A DNA stretch of 64,000 nucleotides, from contig QXEO01000222.1 of NCBI GenBank assembly GCA_007115705.1, positions 3,103,176-3,167,175 of the forward strand. The letters run 5' to 3'. The notes below the pieces were generated by a model. It was not told the origin of the DNA. It did no database searches and worked only from the letters and a program-made list of their open reading frames with translations. Positions 57,241 through 64,000 of this stretch are shown here, piece after piece. How positions within the stretch are numbered: position 1 is the first letter of the stretch; each line of letters begins with the position of its first letter. This stretch comes from Dactylis glomerata. Its lineage: Eukaryota; Streptophyta; Magnoliopsida; Poales; Poaceae. The translations under genes were made by a program, and so were the position numbers.

Positions 57241-57494
57241 GACGAGTCGTAATGGGAAGTATCATATTGTAGTATCATAATTTTATTATATTTAATGTTT
57301 TATAGAATTTCAATACAAATATGTGTCCATGATGTATTTGTCATTAAATTTTCTAGTTTTATGTGCTATAATACAGCATCAAAATCTGATACCACTTTCA
57401 CATATCTCTTTATTAATTGTTATGACACATCAATTTTTTGCCAACATGGTATCTATGATAAGTACTAGTCATGATACTTCTATTGTGGCTAGTT
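57241..57494. mobile_element. MITE with GTATCAT-rich ends, copy 1
   Basis: The left end AGTCGTAATGGGAAGTATCAT and right end ATGATACTTCTATTGTGGCT are near-inverse. It is homologous to 57517-57827. Confidence 0.7.
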
Positions 57495-57516
57495 AATACC
57501 CTAATACGATCACTAA

Positions 57517-57827
57517 GATTAGTCACAATGCAAAGTATCATATTAGAGTATCATGCATATGATACTAGCTTAAGATATTATCCCTACAATGCATAGTATT
57601 ATCTAGTGGTATCATAGTTACATTATATTTAATGTTTTGTAGTATCTCGATGCAAATGTGTGTACATGATGTATTTGTTACTAGTCTTTCTAGTTTTGCG
57701 TGTCATGATACTGTATCATATTATGATACCACTCCCACCTCTCTCTTCATTAATTGTTGTGCCACATCAGCTTTTTGCCAACATATCATGCATGATACTA
57801 CCTATGATACTCCCATTGTGAGTAGTC
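57517..57827. mobile_element. MITE with GTATCAT-rich ends, copy 2
   Basis: Ends TTAGTCACAATGCAAAGTAT and ATACTCCCATTGTGAGTAGT. It is the same orientation and family as copy 1, 22 bp away. Confidence 0.75.
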
Positions 57828-59381
57828 TAATGATGGTCCGAACGCCCACTAACAGTTACCGTGGTTGCACGTAACAGGGGTATGGGTAGGATTTGGGCAA
57901 GGGTTTTGAGTAGGGTTTACAGTAAACAAAAAATTGGCTCACATCTTTTTGAGAAAGGGATTTTAATCCAAATCATGCATGTATTGTTGTGGCAGGACCT
58001 CAAAGCTTATATTTCTACTATATACTAAAAATATAATACGGGAGTCTAAAATAGAGACACCGTGTTAATTCACATCATCTGAATTATTTTGAACAGTTAG
58101 ATCTGTAATTAATGAATGAGATTTAAATATAAAATTGTTATGTACATACAAATATGTAGTCCGATTCATGTCTAGTGTGGACCTGTGCAACACTTAGCCA
58201 TCCGTGTATTGAAAAATAATAAAAAGCAATATATAAATTTAAAATAAAAAGATTAAACGTGTACAGGAGGGACTCTAAGTAGGGAGCAAACGTATGCTGA
58301 TCGTAGATCAAAAGGAAAAAAAGCAATCTGGGAATTCTCCCTATACATTAATTGAAAAAATAAAAAAGCAATCTTGTGCTAAAAAAATGTGCTAAAAAAG
58401 AAAAAAAAAGCAATCTGGGAATTTGAAATGAAAAAGGAGCAAACAAGAGGGACTCTAACAGCGAACGTACCACCGGTTAGTGCACCTCGCCGGCTGATCC
58501 TGTTAGGTAATTATGTAGCTAATCTCTAATTAAATCGGTCTAATAGATGTGTAATGAAGTGTAATCATATTTGATCAGAAATAAAAGGCAATCGTGCTAG
58601 ACTATTTCAAACGTGGCATGTACAAATGGTACTAATTTTTGAAATATAACTATATTGGAAAGTGAACTATAAAGTGTAAAATAATTTATGCATGCATACA
58701 AAATGAGTATACACAAATAATCAAGAGATAATTAGTTTACTAATTAATTAGATAAAAACATAAGAAAACATGTTGAAAACTTTTCACGATAAGTCTGTGT
58801 AAATTCACCTCATGTCCTCATGTAGTTTTATCAGATGCTAATTTTGAAAGAAAATGTGGAGATAATAACAAACGATTCTTGGACATGATTTTTTATGAAA
58901 GTATTGAATGTTTGGCACTAAAATATAAATAAATCAGTCCTTCAAATTCTAATGTTCTCGAATAAGATCAGAATGGTCATCTTTATAGTAAGCATTATAT
59001 AAGGCCACAGGCTCAAAACAAATTATAGTATTTCTAGAAAACCATCATCAATTAATTGGTAGATCATGATTATTACATCGAGAAGAAGCAACATATAAAT
59101 GCATGTACATCTGACCAAAACACACATTGTGTCTGGCAATGGACACGGCAGTCCAAAGTAGTTGAATTCACATGTTGACCCATATACAATTCGCCCCAAA
59201 TGATTCATATAGCATGTAGTCGAGCGAAAAGCTACTCAGGTGAGCATTAGCCGAGGAGTACAAGAGGAAAATGGTTGAGAACTGAAACCTTGAAGCCAAA
59301 CATGCGATTGATTAGTTCAGATTTTATTTCTTACTTTGTTAATCTAAATTAATGCACGTTGCCTTACAAGTGCGATAGGGT
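57828..59381. other. Intergenic, no gene recognised
   Basis: AT-rich. Two partial direct copies of an AAAAGCAATCTGGGAATT / GAGGGACTCTAA block occur at 58265-58340 and 58410-58460. ORFs under 65 codons. Confidence 0.5.
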
Positions 59382-62300
59382 TGAAAGAACGAGATGTCGC
59401 CTAGAGGGGGGGGGGTGAATAGGCGTTTTAAAAACAATTACGAAATTGGCTTGAAGGAATGCGGAATTAAACTAACGTTTGTTTTCTTCAAGCACAAAAC
59501 CTAAATATGCTAGGCTCAACTAGGTGCACCAACAACAACTAGAGATAAGCAAGATAGCACAAGATATAATTCACGAGTGATAAACAAAATATAAGTACTT
59601 CAAGCACGATGGCTATCACAAGGAAATAAACTCAGGTATAGAGATAACCGAGGCACGCGGAGACGAAGATGTATCCCGATGTTCACTTACATAAAGTAAG
59701 CTAATCACCGTTGGAGAGATGCGGGTAACCACGAAGGTCCCCGAACGCCACGAAGGCTCACCTTCTTCTCCGAGTCCCCCACGAAGCTAGGGACCCCTTC
59801 TTATAGTTAGCTTTTCCTCCACTCCGGAGATGGCAAGCTCCACAACCACTTCACAACTCCCACGAAGGGGAAGCCCGGGCCTCTTCACAATCTTCCACAA
59901 AGAGGTCACCGAGGCACCAACCGCCAAGCCAACTAGGAGGTCACCCTCCATGAGTAACAAGCTCACGGTCTCTCACTCGAACAAATCGTAATGGAGAGCT
60001 CAACACTATGCAAGGATGCAAAGCAAGAACATAAGGGGAAGTGCTCAAATCCTTCTCCCTCAAATCCCACCAAGGCAACAAATGCTATGGAGGAGTTAGA
60101 GAGGAAGAACAAGGGTGGAGGTCAACCAATGACTCCAAGATCTTGATTCAAAGGATTCCCCTCACTTAGAGGAGGAATGATTTGGTGGAGATTGTAGATC
60201 AAGATCTCCTCTCTCAAATCTCTCAAAAAGATGCAAGAATCATTGGAGGGAAGAGGGAGAAAGAAAGCTCAAGAGGGTCAACAATGGAGGTGTATTTCAT
60301 GCTCAAGAACCCTAGAAAACCATTGGGGAAGAAGCCCCTTTTATAGGGAAAGCCAAATATGGCCGTTGGGGGCGAAACTGGAATTCCCGGTTGAATTCTC
60401 GGTTTGACCGGAAATTCTCGGTTGAATTCTCAGTTGAATTTCTGGTTTAAACCGAGCCAAAACCAAAAATATAAGAAAACGGTTCTGCAACTTTTCGGTT
60501 GAATTTCCAGTCCAAACCGAGCTCGGAACCGGTAGAAAATATCCTCACGAAAAATGCGATAACTTTTACATCCAGACTCGGATTTTAGCAAACTTGGGCT
60601 TTTTGAAAAGCTAAGAAAAATATCTATCCAATGGAGACCATAAAACCCAAGAAGTAGTAAGAGAAAAAATACCAAATAAAAAGATGTGAAAACCTCTTTT
60701 AAGAAAGAACCGGTAAAACCTCCAAACTCGAAAACGCGATAAAAGATGCTTACGGATTCCGTTTTCGATGAACTTGGACTTGTTGGAAAGCTAGAACAAG
60801 CACAAGAACCTCACATGGAGAAACACCAAGAAGCAACAAACTAGGGAGATGCAAAGTATACAAAGGATTGAGCTCCCTAAGACGATGTGATCAAGTTACC
60901 CAACCGAAAGCCCCTCTTGATAGTGCGGCTATCTATCCTATAACCCGGTCTCCCAACAAACACCTTGAGACCGGTAAAAGGAAAACCTAGCAAGGACAAA
61001 CCTTTTCCTTGCGCACCCCGCTTGATCTTGATGATGATGCTTCATGCTTCCGTCAAGCCGGAATGCTTCACTTGATCATTGTTGCTTTGTGAAGACTTCC
61101 AATATGCTCCCACATACACCACTATGTGATACCTTCACTAAGGCATTTCTTCACAATTCCATTATCACTAAATGGATGACAAGCTTCAAGCATATGATCT
61201 TCTCGAGATGCTTATCTTGAAACTTGCACTTATCAACCTTGATGACAACCACCACTTGATGTCATCCTTTCATGGGCTATATGAAATCTCACTAGTGATA
61301 CATATCCATGACACAATACCTAACCCACATAGACAATACAAACACACATATGTAATGGGTTAGTTCACAAAGCATAATTGACAAACCATACCATACCACA
61401 AGACCGATTGGTCCCATGTGGCACATTCCTTATGCTTCATGTGTTGACCAAACTAGAATCCAATCTTTGATCTTTGCCTTGGTCAACCTTGAATCTTCTC
61501 ATGCTCTATCACAATATCTTGAGCCACATAAAGAATTCTTCATTTGATTGCATGCTCTAAGTATTAGTCAATCATATCTCAACTCATGAGACCATTATGA
61601 CATCAACATAGAGCCATATCTTGAATTCTTCTCATGTAACCAAACTCTCAAGATCTTGAGTCTCCTTGTTGAAGGAAATATGCCCTAGAGGCAATAATAA
61701 TAGTGTTATTATCATATTTCTTGTTCATGATAATGTTTATATTCCATGCTATAATTGTATTAAGCGGAAACATTAATACTTGTGTGGTTTATGAACAACA
61801 CTGTGTCCCTAGTACGCCTCTACTAGACTAGCTCATTGATTAATGATGGTTAAGGTTTCCTAACCATAGACATGAGTTGTTGATTAATAATGAGGTCATG
61901 TCATTAGGAGAATGATGTGATGGACAGACCCAAATAAAGCAGAGCAATTAGATCGTGTCATCGTGTTCATCTTTGCGAAGCTTTTCCTATGTCATGTATT
62001 GTATTCCTTAGACCATGAGATAATACAACTCCCTAGTATCGGAAGAAAGCTTTGAAGTCATCAGACATCATCCTATGTGAGGGTGATAATAAAGGTGTCT
62101 CTCAGGTGATCGGAAAGTACTTGTTGGGTTGTATGTATCGAGATGGAATTTGTCCCTCCCAAGTCGGAGAGATATACTTCGGGCCCACTCGGTAATCGAT
62201 ATCAACACCGCTTGCAAGCATGTGGTTAAGGAGTTAATCACAAAATGATATCGGATTACGGAACGAGTAAAGTACTTGCTGTGAACGAGATTGAACTAGG

Positions 62301-63688
62301 TATGGCGATACCGACGATCAAATCTCGGGCGAGTAAAATATCGTGTGACGAAGGGAATACATATACGGGATTAATTGAATCCTGACATCGTGGTTCATTC
62401 GATATGATTATCGATGAATATGTGGGAGTCAATATGGGTTTCCAGATCCCGTTGTTGATTATTGATAGAAGATCATGTCTACATATTCTCGAACCCGTAG
62501 GGTCACACACTTAACGTGTATCGATGCTAGGATAGAATGGATAATTGGTTTATGAGTTTTAGTTCGGAGTCTCAGATGAGATCCAGGACGTCACGAGAGG
62601 TTCCGGAATGGTCCGGAGAATAAGATTCATATAAAGGAAAGCAGTTTTTGGATTCCGGAAAGGTTTCGGAGTTTATCGGTATTGTACCGGAAGGTTCTAG
62701 AAGGTTCCAGAGTGGGACCAACGTGGGCCCACTTGACGGAGGCCTGCGTGGGCTTAAGGGGAAGTGCCCTGGCCGCCTTGGGCCAGGCACACAAGGCCCC
62801 TAAGGCCCAGCCGGCCAGCCCAAGGGGAAACCCTAAGGGAGTCTTCAAAGAAGGAAGGGGGGGAAACTTGCCCCCCACTCTTCCTACTCCAAGTCGGCGC
62901 CCTAGGGTTTGGGGAGAGGCCAAGCTGGCCGGCCACCCCTCTATATATAGGGGGGCAAGGGCGCAGCCCTCTCTACCCCTAACCCAAACCCTAGCCGCCA
63001 ACTGCTGCCCTCCCTCTCTCTCTCTCTCACGACTGCGCGTAGGCGAAGCCCTGCTGCAGAAACTCTCCACCATAAGCACCACGCCGTCGTGCTGCTGATC
63101 CAATCTATCTCTCCACCATACTTGCTGGACCAAGGAAGGAGGAGACGTCGCTACACCGCACGTGTGCAACTCTCGGAGGCGCCGCCACTTGCGGCGTAGG
63201 ATCGGATCGGATCGCGAGGAGGAGACGGCGAGTACGACTACGTCAACCACGTTCTCTTGAACGTTTCCGCTGTGCGAATCTTCAAGGGTATGAAGATCTC
63301 ATCTACCTCTCTCGTTGATTACATCTCCTAGATTAGATCTTGGCTTTCTTGTTCGCATCCGTAGGAAATTTTTTGATTTACTATGCTGCGAAACCCTTCA
63401 CTTGTCTTAGCACATAAGCTAGAGCATGGATTACTTGAGTTGTACACAAGAACTACAACTCTATTTCTTCTTCTTGGTCATATTGGATTCATCTCTTCTA
63501 TTCAATGATCTTGATGCCAATACTTAAGATATATCATTATCTTCATGGCATCCAAGCCTTGAATCCAACACATGGACTTCAAGCAATTCCAATGAACAAT
63601 TCCTTCATAAAAAGCTCAATGAGAACATTAATCCATAGGGATTGTCATTAATTACCAAAAACACACTTAGGGGCAATTTACCCTTACA
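59382..63688 (-). mobile_element. Long LTR of a retrotransposon that runs off the right edge
   Basis: Starts TGAAAGAACG at 59382 and ends ACCCTTACA at 63688 on plus; next to it at 63689-63705 lies the complement of a purine tract (AATGGGGGAGAT on minus). Together these indicate the 3' LTR of a minus-strand element whose interior continues past 64000. Removing the nested solo LTR leaves about 2.57 kb. It holds a G10 run near 59406-59415 and a cluster of GGTTGAATTCTCGG-type repeats at 60395-60520. The right partner LTR and TSD cannot be seen. Confidence 0.6.
61670..63400 (+). mobile_element. Copia solo LTR of the same family as the first element, plus strand
   Basis: 1731 bp beginning TGAAGGAAATATGCCC and ending GAAACCCTTCA; the inverse of the LTRs at 561 and 7235. 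Exact TSD CTTGT (61665-61669 and 63401-63405). No interior. Confidence 0.92.
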
Positions 63689-64000
63689 ATCTCCCCCATT
63701 TTGGTAATTGATGACAATCTCAACAAGAGGGTTTATATAATGAATGATAGAAACTAATATGCAACTTATCCGAGAATAAATTGCATACAAGAGGTTGTAT
63801 TTGATATGGTCAAGTAACACAAAGCTACTACCACATATCAAAATCAATTGTACTCACATAAACTACAACAAATATGGTTGATGTGAGTGCAACCAAAATA
63901 TATAGAGAAAACTTCCCCACAATATATGCACGTGTGATGAACTTGAATTTCATTGCATACATTGTCAAGATAAACCTTTAATGGAGTTTACACTATATAT
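63689..64000 (-). other. Interior of the edge retrotransposon, no ORF
   Basis: Only 312 bp is visible: the purine tract complement, then AT-rich sequence. The coding region lies outside the window. Confidence 0.4.

Noticed and set aside
62627..63250. 207-aa ORF in the solo LTR
   Set aside because: A GC-rich open run of LTR sequence, broken in the sister LTRs.

Overview
This is a plant nuclear window from a grass of the wheat tribe (Triticeae: wheat, Aegilops, rye or barley). The evidence is the wheatwin-like PR4 protein, the CTCCCTCC-type Stowaway MITEs, copia LTRs that begin with a GGAAATATGCCCTAGAGGC-like motif, gypsy LTRs that begin TGATACGTCTC, and the high density of nested transposons. 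I saw no bacterial, organellar, tRNA, rRNA or CRISPR features.

Three host genes look intact, all on the minus strand. Two are single-exon PR4/barwin genes (12120-12554 and 30712-31182). The third is a two-exon, tandem-domain DJ-1/PfpI gene (55073-56350, GT-AG intron 55622-55723). An eroded PR4 3' end at about 11238-11325 and a duplicated PR4 3' flank show that the PR4 locus was duplicated in tandem. Less certain are an Ala/Glu-rich gene split by a retrotransposon (92-560 and 8963-9026), a decayed NAM-associated/Myb-like gene (26878-28240) and several orphan exon-like pieces.

Most of the rest is mobile DNA, and many elements can be bounded by target-site duplications (TSDs). (1) A copia element, minus strand, 561-8962, TSD CGCCC. 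(2) A Mutator-like element, 12998-17869, with about 165-bp inverted ends; it carries two gene-like minus-strand models, a foldback with a CT microsatellite loop, and a 159-bp tandem array. (3) A poly(A)-tailed retroposon (about 18267-26070) that contains a gypsy element (18798-25784, TSD ACTAC) and is flanked by an unusually long 286-bp direct repeat, itself one arm of a palindromic MITE. (4) A second copy of that retroposon, 29577-30347. (5) A copia element 34068-49879 (TSD GTTAT) holding a gypsy solo LTR (36283-37951, TSD CTTCA) and a complete gypsy element (38109-46499). (6) A possible lone LTR at about 51545-52330. (7) MITE clusters upstream of the DJ-1 gene. (8) A 2.6-kb LTR at 59382-63688 whose element runs off the right edge; it is split by a copia solo LTR (61670-63400, TSD CTTGT).

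The two gypsy elements share LTRs, tRNA-Asp-type primer sites and a roughly 2.9-kb 3' region but encode different proteins: a 687-aa gag-protease in one and a short unrelated ORF with an in-frame stop in the other. Neither shows a reverse transcriptase, so both probably depend on another element. No clearly new host system was found. The strongest leads are the 286-bp duplication at the retroposon, the gene-bearing Mutator-like element, and the coding swap between the two gypsy elements.
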